A stretch of DNA of 64,000 nucleotides from Pseudarthrobacter sp. BIM B-2242. GTDB lineage: Bacteria; Actinomycetota; Actinomycetes; Actinomycetales; Micrococcaceae. The notes under the pieces are model-generated. The model searched no databases. It was not told where the DNA came from and was given only the letters and a program-made list of their open reading frames with translations. Both the position numbers and the translations under genes were made by a program. Shown piece after piece: positions 8,299-16,370 of the stretch. The first letter of the stretch is position 1. Every line of letters begins with the position of its first letter. The stretch lies in assembly GCF_014764445.1 (NCBI RefSeq), contig NZ_CP061721.1, positions 3,534,001 to 3,598,000 of the forward strand, read 5' to 3'.

Positions 8299-9408
8299 AT
8301 GATCATCCTGATCCCGGCGTACGAGCCGGACCACCAGCTTCCCGCCCTGATCCGTGCCATCCGCGACGCCGAGCCGGCTGTGGCGGTGGTGGTGGTTGAT
8401 GACGGCAGCGGGCCCGCGTACAAGGACGTGTTCGACGCCGTCAGGAAGCTCGGGTGCCACGTCATCGGGTACACCCGGAACCGGGGAAAGGGCTTCGCGC
8501 TGAAAACCGGATTCGGGTTCATCGCGGACCATCTCGCCGGCCAGGACGTTGTCTGCGCGGACAGCGACGGCCAGCACACCATCGTGGACATCCTGCGTGT
8601 GGCGGCCGGGGTGGCCTCCGGCGGCGGACCAGGCGGCGGAGCGCCGGCCATGGTGCTGGGAACCCGGAACTTCACCGGAAACGTTCCGGCACGCAGCAGG
8701 TTCGGCAATGCGGCCACCCGCCTGCTGTTCCGGCTGGCCACCGGCGAGCGGATTACCGACACCCAGACAGGCCTGCGCGGCTACCCGGCGGCCATGCTCC
8801 CGTGGCTGCGCTCCGTCCGCGGCGAACGCTACGAATACGAGCTGAACCTGCTGCTGGAAGCGAAACAGGCAGGCTGCGCCATCCGTACCGTGGACATCGC
8901 CACCGTCTACCTTGACCACAATTCCGGGTCCCACTTCCGGCCGGTGGCGGACTCGGTCCGCATTTACGCTCCCCTGCTGAAGTTCCTGGCGTCCTCCTTT
9001 TCGGCCTTCCTCATGGACACTGTGGTGTTCCTGCTCCTCACCCTCGTCACCGACTCGCTGCTGGTTGCGGTGTTGGGTGCCCGGGCTGTCAGTTCTGCCG
9101 TCAACTTCCTGGTGAACCGGCGGCTGGTGTTCAATCACGGCCGCGACAGGCCGGTCTCCGCCGCCGGGCTGCGCTACTTCAGCCTGGTGGCGGTTCTGCT
9201 CGCCGCCAACTACGGATTGCTTTCTGTCCTCGGTGCGCTGTCTGTTGCTGCACTGCCGGCCAAAGTCCTCACTGAAATCGTGCTCCTGACCGTCAGCTAC
9301 GCGATGCAGCAGCGGTACCTCTTTTCGGCGAACCCAGTTGATCTTTCACGGCAGACTGCCGACGATCAGACTTCTGTGGAGGTCACTTCCGGACGGGCCG
9401 TCCTGTGA
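8299..9408 (+). CDS. Bifunctional family 2 glycosyltransferase / GtrA-like membrane protein
   Basis: 369 residues formed by two modules. Residues 1-225 are a GT-A glycosyltransferase (ILIPAYEPDHQLPALI, VVVVDDGSG, metal-binding ADSDGQH, and TDTQTGLRGYP). Residues about 228-340 are a GtrA-type domain with four hydrophobic segments (SSFSAFLMDTVVFLLLTLVT, then AVSSAVNFLVNRRLVF). GtrA proteins help flip undecaprenyl-linked sugars; the fusion should make and translocate a lipid-linked sugar at the cytoplasmic membrane. It follows the phosphodiester glycosidase gene by 10 nt, almost certainly in one operon. Confidence 0.9.
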   Translation: MIILIPAYEPDHQLPALIRAIRDAEPAVAVVVVDDGSGPAYKDVFDAVRKLGCHVIGYTRNRGKGFALKTGFGFIADHLAGQDVVCADSDGQHTIVDILRVAAGVASGGGPGGGAPAMVLGTRNFTGNVPARSRFGNAATRLLFRLATGERITDTQTGLRGYPAAMLPWLRSVRGERYEYELNLLLEAKQAGCAIRTVDIATVYLDHNSGSHFRPVADSVRIYAPLLKFLASSFSAFLMDTVVFLLLTLVTDSLLVAVLGARAVSSAVNFLVNRRLVFNHGRDRPVSAAGLRYFSLVAVLLAANYGLLSVLGALSVAALPAKVLTEIVLLTVSYAMQQRYLFSANPVDLSRQTADDQTSVEVTSGRAVL

Positions 9409-9409
9409 C

Positions 9410-10156
9410 CTAACCTGCAGTGCCCATCTTCCCGGCGTAGGACGTGGCCTGTCTGCGGACCTGGTCCACATAGGAATCGGACTGGTTGTAGGAGTAGACG
9501 GCCCCGGTCCAGCCGTTCGCGGTGGTGAGGTCACGTCCGCGAGCGCACAAGTAGCCTGCCGCACTGAGGGCGGCATCGTCGATGTTGAAGGGATCCGCTG
9601 TTCCGTCGCCGTTCCCGTCCCGTCCCGCAAGCTCCCAGGTAGAGGGAATGAACTGCATGGGTCCGACGGCACGGTCCCAGCGGGCGTCGCCGTCCAAAGC
9701 GCCGCCGTCGGTATCAGCGATGGCGGCAAATCCGTTCCCGTCCAGGCTGGGGCCAACGAGCGGCCCGCTCGCCTGCCCTGCGGCATTCAGGCTTCCGCCG
9801 CCGTACGCTCCGTGGGCGGATTCGACGAAGCCGACCGCCGCCACCGTATTCCAGCCGATCCCACACCCCGGAGCGAAACGGCCGGCCGCATCGGCCGCGG
9901 CAACGTAGGCCCGAAGCGCACGTGCGGGAATACCCGTCTGCTCGGCGGCCCCCATGAGCCACTCGGCGTCAGCATTCCTCGTGACGTTCACGGCGGGGCT
10001 AATACCCGGGGCCGTTTCAAATACGGCCTCAGACCGGGGCGGCGGAAGGGCTCCGCCCGCCTCCGCGCCGGAGCGCTCCAGTGCCCAGAATGACACCGCC
10101 GTGACCACACAGATCGCAAACACACAGAAGACCACAAAGCGCCTTAGCCAGAGCAC
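9410..10156 (-). CDS. Lytic murein transglycosylase (SLT_2/MltB-like), membrane-anchored
   Basis: 248 residues from a GTG. A single hydrophobic anchor or uncleaved signal lies at about 7-27. The enzyme domain has GIPARALRAYVAAADAAGR, the catalytic Glu in VGFVESAHG, AVGPMQFIPSTWE, and NIDDAALSAAGYLCARG, all typical of actinobacterial lytic transglycosylases that cleave peptidoglycan glycan strands. It is convergent with the glycosyltransferase gene, with a single base between the stops. No c-di-AMP riboswitch could be recognised upstream. Confidence 0.87.
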   Translation of the reverse strand: MLWLRRFVVFCVFAICVVTAVSFWALERSGAEAGGALPPPRSEAVFETAPGISPAVNVTRNADAEWLMGAAEQTGIPARALRAYVAAADAAGRFAPGCGIGWNTVAAVGFVESAHGAYGGGSLNAAGQASGPLVGPSLDGNGFAAIADTDGGALDGDARWDRAVGPMQFIPSTWELAGRDGNGDGTADPFNIDDAALSAAGYLCARGRDLTTANGWTGAVYSYNQSDSYVDQVRRQATSYAGKMGTAG

Positions 10157-10386
10157 GCGGCTCCGCCCGGGAAGCGGGTGTCTCCGGCGGGAAACGCGGG
10201 GTCACAAGGGGCAGTCACGGGTTTGATCCTATCCACCGAAGCCGGCCGGGTCGTGCACCCGCCCCCGCAAACAGCAGGTGAACGCCCGGCCAACACTCAT
10301 ATTCGGGCCTGGGTTCCGTCACAGCACCTGCACAGTTTCGCCCGGGATTGTAGAGAACAGCCCACCAACAGATTCCGGAGAATCCG
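10157..10386. other. Divergent intergenic region between transglycosylase and DUF4956 genes
   Basis: 230 bases that must hold both divergent promoters. Only the ribosome site GGAG before the ATG at 10387 is clear. I see no consensus -35/-10 pair, riboswitch core or open frame that I can defend. Confidence 0.4.
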
Positions 10387-11070
10387 ATGACTTCACTCAT
10401 TTTCATCGCCGCAGACCTCGCGGCCATCAGCGTCCTGACCTTCATCCTCTACCTCCGCCGCCACCGGCGCCGCGACCTGGTGGTGTCCTACCTGGGCATG
10501 AACGTCGGCGTCCTGGCCGTAGCCACCGCACTGTCCGGCTCAGCCGCCGGCCTCGGCCTGGGACTCGGCCTCTTCGGCGTCCTGTCCATCATCCGGCTCC
10601 GCTCCACCGAACTCGCCCAGCACGAGGTGGCCTACTACTTCTCAGCCCTGGCGCTAGGCCTGATCGCCGGCCTCGGCATCGAACCCCTATGGCTCACCGC
10701 CTCACTGATGGGCCTGATCCTGCTGGTGATGTTCGTCGGCGACCACCCCCGCGTCCTGCCCGCCCACCGGCACCAGACCGTGATCCTGGACCGGGCCCTG
10801 ACCGAGGACGGCGAGCTGCATGCACGGCTCGAGGAAGTCCTGCACGGCAAGGTCCACTCCGCCACCATCCTGGAACTCGACCTGGTCAACGACAAAACTA
10901 TCGTGGACGTCCGCTACGCCTACAGCCCCGCTGCGGCCCCGGCCGCTGTGACCTACCTTCCGACGGCGGGTCCCCGCCATGCCGAGCCGGCACCTCACCT
11001 GACCCTTCCCCCGGACGAAACAGCGCCGGCGTCGTCCGCTCCTACCCACGCCTCGGCTGGTGCGGCATGA
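10387..11070 (+). CDS. DUF4956 domain-containing membrane protein
   Basis: 227 residues. At least four hydrophobic segments lie within residues 1-120 and the family core FGVLSIIRLRSTELAQHEVAYYF sits at about 60-83. The C-terminal half is soluble and Pro/Ala rich. DUF4956 proteins are repeatedly encoded beside VTC-type polyphosphate polymerases, as here, where the TGA overlaps the ATG of the VTC gene (ATGA at 11067-11070). Biochemical function is unknown; a membrane partner for a polyphosphate-synthesising enzyme is an inference from linkage. Confidence 0.88.
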   Translation: MTSLIFIAADLAAISVLTFILYLRRHRRRDLVVSYLGMNVGVLAVATALSGSAAGLGLGLGLFGVLSIIRLRSTELAQHEVAYYFSALALGLIAGLGIEPLWLTASLMGLILLVMFVGDHPRVLPAHRHQTVILDRALTEDGELHARLEEVLHGKVHSATILELDLVNDKTIVDVRYAYSPAAAPAAVTYLPTAGPRHAEPAPHLTLPPDETAPASSAPTHASAGAA

Positions 11071-11855
11071 GCGCCCCGGCCGGCGCCGGCGTCGTGAGCA
11101 GCCTCCGCGGCCTGCCCGGCGTGGGACTGGAGGAACTGAACACCGAAGCGGCGCTGCAGACCAGGGTGGACCGCAAGTACGTCGTCCCCGAAGACCTGGC
11201 CCGGGAGCTCCTGGCCACGTTCGATGCCGAGGTCCGGGTCCTGGAAATGGACGGCTCCCGCTGCTTCGCCTACGACTCCGTGTACTTCGACACGGCGCAG
11301 CTGGACAGCTACCTGCTGGCCGCCCGCGGCCGCCGCCGCCGCTACAAGATCCGCACCCGGACCTATGTGGACAGCGCCATCAGCTTCCTGGAGGTTAAAA
11401 CCGAAGGCGCCCGCGAGGCAACGGTGAAGGAACGCATCCCGTATGAGCTCACGGACCGCGCCCGGCTGACCGCGGAAGGCCTTGACTACGTCAATGAAAC
11501 GCTCGCCGCGGCGGTTGGCGGAGCCCCCGCCGGGCCGCTCGGGCCCGTGATCGAGACCCGTTACCACCGCACAACGCTCTTCCTCCCGTTGTCCGGCAGC
11601 CGGGCCACCATCGATACGGATGTCACCTGGCAGCGGCCCGGGGAACCGGCCTGGGTGCTTGACGGTGCGGTGATTGTTGAGACCAAGTCCGGCTCGGCCG
11701 CCGGGCCCCTGGACAGGCACCTCTGGGCCGCCGGGGTCCGGCCGTCCCGGATCTCCAAGTTTGCCACCGGCATGGCGGCCCTCTGCCCCGATCTGCCAGC
11801 CAACCGCTGGAACCGCACACTCCGCCGCACCATGGCCCTCCGGCCTGCGGCCTGA
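11067..11855 (+). CDS. VTC-domain polyphosphate polymerase family protein
   Basis: 262 residues. Characteristic VTC tunnel residues occur in order: TRVDRKYVVP (32-41), SVYFDT (71-76), RRRYKIRTRTY (90-100), LEVKTEGAR (109-117), ETRYHRTTL, IDTDVTW, VIVETKSG and ISKFATGM. In yeast Vtc4 such residues bind ATP and the growing polyphosphate chain. No membrane segment is seen, so it probably works at the membrane with the DUF4956 partner whose stop overlaps its start. The next gene, a carbohydrate-binding lipoprotein, follows by 41 nt. Confidence 0.88.
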   Translation: MSAPAGAGVVSSLRGLPGVGLEELNTEAALQTRVDRKYVVPEDLARELLATFDAEVRVLEMDGSRCFAYDSVYFDTAQLDSYLLAARGRRRRYKIRTRTYVDSAISFLEVKTEGAREATVKERIPYELTDRARLTAEGLDYVNETLAAAVGGAPAGPLGPVIETRYHRTTLFLPLSGSRATIDTDVTWQRPGEPAWVLDGAVIVETKSGSAAGPLDRHLWAAGVRPSRISKFATGMAALCPDLPANRWNRTLRRTMALRPAA

Positions 11856-11896
11856 CCTTTCACAGACTTCCCCTAAGCTCACCGAAGGAACACACC

Positions 11897-13513
11897 ATGA
11901 ACCGCTTCCGCACCGCCCTGTCCGTCACTGCCCTCGCCCTCACCGTTGGCCTGGCCGGCTGCGCCTCCGCCGGAACGGCCGGCACCGGCTCGTCCATCAC
12001 GGGCACCACATCTGCCGGCTCCTCCTCATCCACCACGTCCGGCACCGCCCAGGCCGCTGTCTCCCTGGACACCCTCGCCGCGGACACGCATTACGACGCC
12101 GATGACCTCACCTGGGATGCGGCCGCCGAAGTAGCCGTGACCCTGGCGGACGGCGCCAGCACTGTCGCCTCTGGATCGTCGTCGGACGCCGTGAAGGTCG
12201 ACGGCGACACCGTCACCATCAGCGCGGCCGGCACCTACCGCCTCAGCGGGTCCCTGTCCGACGGCCAGGTGGTGGTGGCCGCCGGCGAGGAGGACGTGGT
12301 CCGGATCATCCTGGACGGCGCAGAGATCTCCAGCTCCACCGGCTCCCCGTTTGTGGTGCAGAGCGCCAACGAGGCCATCGTCTACCTGGAAGCCGGCTCG
12401 TCCAACTCATTGAGCGATGCCACCACCTACGCGGACACGGCCGAGGATGCCCCGAATGCGGCCCTGTACTCGCAGGCCGACCTGACCCTCGCCGGCTCCG
12501 GTTCGCTGAGCGTGCAGGGCAACTTCAACGACGGCATCTCCTCCAAGGACGGCCTGGTGCTGGCTGCCGGCAACGTCACCGTGGAGGCCACGGACGACGG
12601 CATCGTGGGCAAGGACTACGCGGTCCTGCTCGACGGCGCCTACCAGGTCACCGCGGGCGACGACGGCTTCAAGTCGGACAACGAGGAGGACGAAGGCCGC
12701 GGCTGGGTCCTCCTCAACGGCGGCACGTTGAACGTCAGCGCCGTGGACGACGGCATCAAGGCGTTCAACACCCTGACCATCGCGGCCGGCATCACCACCG
12801 TTGAGGAGTCGGAGGAAGGCCTGGAGGCCCAGCACATCGTGATGTCCGGCGGTACCGCCAACGTCACGGCGAACGACGACGGCGTGAACGCCTCGGGCGG
12901 GTCCACCACCTCAACTTCCGGCGCCGCGGGCGGAATGGGCGGCGGCATGGGCGGCGGCGAGATGGCTGTGGGCGACTACACAGTGGAGGTCACCGGCGGG
13001 TCACTGACCATCAATGCGCAGGGCGACGGCCTGGACTCCAACGGCAACGCCAGCATCTCCGGGGGCACCGTGGTGGTCAACGGCCCCACCAACTCCGGCA
13101 ACGGCGCCCTGGACGTCAACGGTGATCTGACTGTCACCGGCGGCACCGTGGCAGCGGCCGGCAGCGTGGGCATGGTGGTCACCCCGGGCGCCTCCTCCAC
13201 CCAGTCCGGTGTGCAGGTGTCCCTCGGATCAGCGGTTCCGGCGGGCACCGTGGTGCAGATCGCTGACCCGAGCGGCACCGTGGTGGCAGCCTTCGTGACA
13301 GCCAAAACGACGGCGTCGCTCGTGTTCTCCTCAGCCGCGATCACCGAAGGTGAGGACTACACCGTCTACACCGGCGGCACGGCCACGGTCAGCGCCGGAC
13401 TCGGCGAAGGCTCCCTGGACGGCGCCGACCAGGCGGGAACCGTAACAGCCGGCGAATACACGGCAGCCCAGGGCCCCGGCGGCGGAGGCGGCAGCTTCGG
13501 CGGCCGCCCCTAA
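11897..13513 (+). CDS. Cthe_2159-type carbohydrate-binding domain lipoprotein
   Basis: 538 residues. The signal peptide ends in the lipobox LAGC (about residues 19-22), followed by a Ser/Thr/Gly linker. The body is a long beta-helix-like array of GG-turn repeats (for example TISAAGTYRLSGSLSDGQVV, DDGIKAFNTLTIAAGITTVE, DDGVNASGG) that matches the Cthe_2159/DUF4353 family, known to bind polygalacturonate-like polysaccharides. A Gly/Met-rich insert (GGMGGGMGGG) lies at about 345-355 and the C-terminus is Gly-rich. It completes a DUF4956-VTC-Cthe_2159 operon; in other genomes a CotH kinase often joins this set, but none is seen here. Confidence 0.87.
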   Translation: MNRFRTALSVTALALTVGLAGCASAGTAGTGSSITGTTSAGSSSSTTSGTAQAAVSLDTLAADTHYDADDLTWDAAAEVAVTLADGASTVASGSSSDAVKVDGDTVTISAAGTYRLSGSLSDGQVVVAAGEEDVVRIILDGAEISSSTGSPFVVQSANEAIVYLEAGSSNSLSDATTYADTAEDAPNAALYSQADLTLAGSGSLSVQGNFNDGISSKDGLVLAAGNVTVEATDDGIVGKDYAVLLDGAYQVTAGDDGFKSDNEEDEGRGWVLLNGGTLNVSAVDDGIKAFNTLTIAAGITTVEESEEGLEAQHIVMSGGTANVTANDDGVNASGGSTTSTSGAAGGMGGGMGGGEMAVGDYTVEVTGGSLTINAQGDGLDSNGNASISGGTVVVNGPTNSGNGALDVNGDLTVTGGTVAAAGSVGMVVTPGASSTQSGVQVSLGSAVPAGTVVQIADPSGTVVAAFVTAKTTASLVFSSAAITEGEDYTVYTGGTATVSAGLGEGSLDGADQAGTVTAGEYTAAQGPGGGGGSFGGRP

Positions 13514-13527
13514 CCCGACCCCCTTGA

Positions 13528-13630
13528 GACGCTCTCTCACTTAATGCGGGTTTTTGACCGACGCTGTCTCACTTTCTTGAAGAAAGTGAGAGAGCGTCGG
13601 TCGTTTTCCCGCATTAAGTGAGAGAGCGTC
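13528..13630. repeat. 103-bp nested palindromic repeat, copy 1 (interrupted at its right edge by IS3 element)
   Basis: The outer arms, beginning GACGCTCTCTCACTT at 13528 and ending AAGTGAGAGAGCGTC at 13630, pair perfectly over 23 bp. The inner arms pair over 23 bp with one mismatch around the centre base 13579 (TTTCTT-G-AAGAAA). The same 15-mer, GACGCTSTCTCACTT, occurs in outer and inner stems. It lies 14 nt after the stop of the Cthe_2159 gene. Copies 2 (20590-20692) and 3 (57237-57339) have the same length. It could end transcription in both directions or be a small mobile palindrome. Confidence 0.93.
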
Positions 13631-13678
13631 TGCGGCCGTATGGTTTTCTGAGACAGCTTGATGGGAGCTTTGCTTCAG

Positions 13679-13978
13679 ATGACCACGCCCAGAAGAAAAT
13701 ACGATGCCGCTTTCCGTGAGGAAGCAGTGCGGCTGGTTTTGTCCACAAACCGTTCGGTGAAGCAGGTCGCTGAGGAAATCGGGGTGAAGGAGAGCACGCT
13801 GGGGAACTGGCTTCACCGGCATCGGGAACGCCAACCAAACGCCACTGTTCCTCCTGAGGACCGGGGCCCGGTGGCGTGGGATGAGCATCAGAAGGCCTTG
13901 GCCGAAAATGAGCGTTTGAGGGCCGAGGTCGAGTTCCTGGGAAAAGTCAGCGCCTTCTTTGCCGCGAAGCAAAAGTAG
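13679..13978 (+). CDS. IS3-family transposase OrfA
   Basis: 99 residues from the ATG at 13679. The helix-turn-helix is KYDAAFREEAVRLVLS followed by SVKQVAEEIGVKESTLGNWL. The C-terminal leucine-zipper-like coil (EHQKALAENERLRAEVEFL) is typical of OrfA and mediates multimerisation. It binds the terminal repeats. The frame ends at TAG 13976-13978 just after the slippery stretch CAAAAG (13970-13975), where -1 slippage would join it to orfB. Confidence 0.92.
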   Translation: MTTPRRKYDAAFREEAVRLVLSTNRSVKQVAEEIGVKESTLGNWLHRHRERQPNATVPPEDRGPVAWDEHQKALAENERLRAEVEFLGKVSAFFAAKQK

Positions 13979-14892
13979 AGGACTTCTACGAGTTCATCGA
14001 AGCGGAGAAGGCCAACCATTCCGTGGTGTGGCTGTGCCGGGCGTTGAAGGTTTCCCGGGCCTCTTTCTACCGGTGGCGGAACCCCGCTGGGCCTTCACCG
14101 CGCGCCGTGCGGCATGAGGACCTGACCAGTGCGGTGACCGGCCTATATGAGAAGGAAGGGGGCCGTGCCGGGCGGGACCAACTGACGCTCTTGCTGAACG
14201 CGGCCGGGACCAAGGTCTCGGCCCCGACCGTCGGGGCCATCATGCGTGAGAACGGCCTGCGGGCCATCCGCACCCAGGCCTGGAAACGGACCACGGTCCA
14301 GGACCCCCAGGCCAAGACCGCCCACATCGAGAACCACATGCTCGATGAACAGGGCAAACGCGATTTCACCTCCGCCGTGCCAGGGACCCGGCTGGTCGGC
14401 GACATCACCTACCTGCGCACCGGTGAGGGCTGGCTGTATCTGGCCACCGTCATCGACCTGTTTTCCGGAATGGTCATCGGCTGGGCCATGGCCGAACACA
14501 TGCGCGCCAGCCTGTGCACCGCGGCCCTGAAGATGGCCCGGAACCACGGCCGCTTCGCCGAGGATTCTGTGGTCTTCCACTCCGACCGCGGCACCCAGTA
14601 CACCTCCGAGGAATTCCAGACATGGTGCGGCGCCCACGGGCTCACCCAGTCGATGGGCAAAGTCGGGGTGTGCTGGGACAACGCAGTCGCGGAGAACTTC
14701 TTCTCCCACCTTAAAACCGAGTTCTACCACCACCACCGCTTCGGCTCCCGGCTCGCTGCCCGGACCGCCGTGATGGACTACATCGAGGGCTGGTACAACC
14801 GCCGCCGGCCCAACCGCAGAGCCGGCGGCACCCCACCAGCCACCGCCCACACAAACCACCAAACCAGCGCCCAGACAACCCTGGCCGCCTAA
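13972..14892 (+). CDS. IS3-family transposase OrfB (DDE catalytic part, read by -1 frameshift)
   Basis: About 306 residues in the -1 frame relative to orfA. The N-terminal HTH_21 region is FYEFIEAEKANHSVVWLCRA, followed by the rve integrase core: first Asp in VGDITYLRTGEGWLYL, second Asp in HSDRGTQYTS and Glu in WDNAVAENFFSHLKTE, with the D-D-35-E spacing of the family. The frame has no start codon near its beginning; the first candidate is GTG at 14023, inside the domain, so translation by frameshifting at 13970-13975 is preferred. The frame is intact, so the element may still be active. Confidence 0.9.
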   Translation, partial: KVEDFYEFIEAEKANHSVVWLCRALKVSRASFYRWRNPAGPSPRAVRHEDLTSAVTGLYEKEGGRAGRDQLTLLLNAAGTKVSAPTVGAIMRENGLRAIRTQAWKRTTVQDPQAKTAHIENHMLDEQGKRDFTSAVPGTRLVGDITYLRTGEGWLYLATVIDLFSGMVIGWAMAEHMRASLCTAALKMARNHGRFAEDSVVFHSDRGTQYTSEEFQTWCGAHGLTQSMGKVGVCWDNAVAENFFSHLKTEFYHHHRFGSRLAARTAVMDYIEGWYNRRRPNRRAGGTPPATAHTNHQTSAQTTLAA

Positions 14893-14979
14893 CCAACAAC
14901 AACGACGACCTGTCTCAAGAACTTGACGACCGCAGTCCGGGGTGTGAGGGCAGGGCGTGTGCGGCTACAAGGTCAGTTC

Positions 14980-16257
14980 TTACCCCGTCGTATGGTCGTT
15001 GCTTCGCATTCGGAGGGCGACTACCAGGCCGGAGGCGGCTGTGAGTGCGGCGATGGTGGCGATGGCTGCGGGAATCCCGTACAGGTCCGCGAGCAGTCCT
15101 GCTGTGAGTGCTCCAATGGCGAAGCCGCCGTCACGCCAGAGCCGGTAGACCCCGACAGAGCGGGCCCGCCAGGCAGGGTGGGCGACGTCCCCGACGGCGG
15201 CCAGGAGGGCGGGGTAGACCATGGCCGTTCCGAGCCCGAGGAGGATGGCTGCCGCGAGCCAGGGCCAGAAACTGTGGGAGGCGGCGACTAGCGCGAGTCC
15301 CGCGGCCTGGACGCCCATGCCAGCCACGATGAACCATTTGCGGCCCCACCGGTCTGACGCGGCGCCGGTGAAGAGCTGCCCGGCGCCCCAGACCGCGGGA
15401 TAAACGGCGGCCAGAATCCCTACCTGGTTCAGGCTCAGCCCGGAGCTGACGAATAAGACCGGAAAGAGGCCCCAGGCGAGGCCGTCGTTGAGGTTGTTCA
15501 CCAGGCCGGCCTGGCTGATGGAGGACAAGGACCTGTCCCGGAAGCTGGTGAGCGTGAAGACGTCCCGGGTGCGCAGGCCGGCCCCTGCTCCCGCATGGAC
15601 GGAGACATGGCCAGCGGCCTCGGCCTTGGCATGGTGGTGTGTCTCGCGCACTGTCAGCACGGACAGCCCCAGGCCGATGGCGATGAAGGCTGCGCCGAGC
15701 AGGAACGGCCACGGGCGAAGGCCGAAGCTTGAGGCGATGTAGCCGGTGGCCAGTGCCGTGCCGGCAACGCCGAGGTAGCCGGCGGCTTCGTTCAGTCCCA
15801 TGGCCAGTCCCCGGCGTTTGGGGCCAACAAGGTCCATCTTCATCATCACGGTGGTGGACCAGGTGAGGCCCTGGCTGATGCCCAGCACCACGTTGGCGGC
15901 GACGATCAGGCCCCAGGAATCACCGAAGATCAGCAGGAACGGGACCGGGAGGGCGATGAGCCAGCCCGCCACAAGCACCGGTTTCCGGCCGTAGCGGTCC
16001 GAGAGTGTTCCGGCGAAGTAGTTGGTGGCGGCTTTGGCCACACCGAACGCAACGATGTAGGTCAGGGCGGCCGTGTACTGGCCCAGGCCAAAGACCTGGT
16101 CCGCAAGCAGAGGCAGCACGGTGCGCTCCTGGCCAAGGGTGCCGCCCACCAGGGCGTTGACTGCCACCAGCAGCATGAACTGTGCCAGGTTTTGCCGAAG
16201 CCCCAGCACGGTACCGGCTGATCCCCGGCCTTGGCGCTGGAGTGTCCTGCCCTGCAT
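14980..16257 (-). CDS. MFS transporter of the sulfur island
   Basis: 425 residues with about 12 hydrophobic segments and the MFS loop motif GTLSDRYGRKPVL (between TM2 and TM3) and its echo GAASDRWGRKWFI in the second half. A His-rich loop (THHHAKAEA) lies in the central cytoplasmic region. The ATG follows GGAG. It is 113 nt downstream of the persulfide dioxygenase gene on the same strand and probably shares that CstR-controlled promoter. Known cargo cannot be assigned; export or import of a sulfur compound is inferred from position only. Confidence 0.85.
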   Translation of the reverse strand: MQGRTLQRQGRGSAGTVLGLRQNLAQFMLLVAVNALVGGTLGQERTVLPLLADQVFGLGQYTAALTYIVAFGVAKAATNYFAGTLSDRYGRKPVLVAGWLIALPVPFLLIFGDSWGLIVAANVVLGISQGLTWSTTVMMKMDLVGPKRRGLAMGLNEAAGYLGVAGTALATGYIASSFGLRPWPFLLGAAFIAIGLGLSVLTVRETHHHAKAEAAGHVSVHAGAGAGLRTRDVFTLTSFRDRSLSSISQAGLVNNLNDGLAWGLFPVLFVSSGLSLNQVGILAAVYPAVWGAGQLFTGAASDRWGRKWFIVAGMGVQAAGLALVAASHSFWPWLAAAILLGLGTAMVYPALLAAVGDVAHPAWRARSVGVYRLWRDGGFAIGALTAGLLADLYGIPAAIATIAALTAASGLVVALRMRSNDHTTG

Positions 16258-16370
16258 GTGGAGTGCTCCGTTCGTCGTGGGGACAAGAAGGTGCCCGGAC
16301 GCGTGGGGGCGCGCCCGGGCGTGCCCGGGCCGGAGGGGTGACCGGCCCGGGCGGTCTGGGGGATGCCTGG

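Larger units (their letters stand above)
13631..14934 (+). mobile_element. IS3-family insertion sequence with imperfect terminal inverted repeats and 3-bp target duplication
   Basis: The left end TGCGGCCGTATGGTTTTCTG and the reverse complement of the right end (TGCGGTCGTCAAGTTCTTGA) match imperfectly and both continue into GAGACAG, giving terminal inverted repeats of about 26 bp. GTC flanks both ends (13628-13630 and 14935-14937), a 3-bp target duplication as usual for IS3. The two frames orfA and orfB are linked by a probable -1 frameshift. Length is 1304 bp. The left GTC is the final triplet of the 103-bp palindrome, so the element inserted exactly at that hairpin's base. Confidence 0.92.

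Noticed and set aside
10157..10386. Possible ydaO (c-di-AMP) riboswitch before the lytic transglycosylase gene
   Set aside because: The conserved core elements could not be found; GC-rich hairpins alone are not enough.
14023..14892. OrfB of the IS as an independently started gene
   Set aside because: The first start codon falls inside the HTH_21 domain, while a slippery CAAAAG sits at the orfA end in the right phase.
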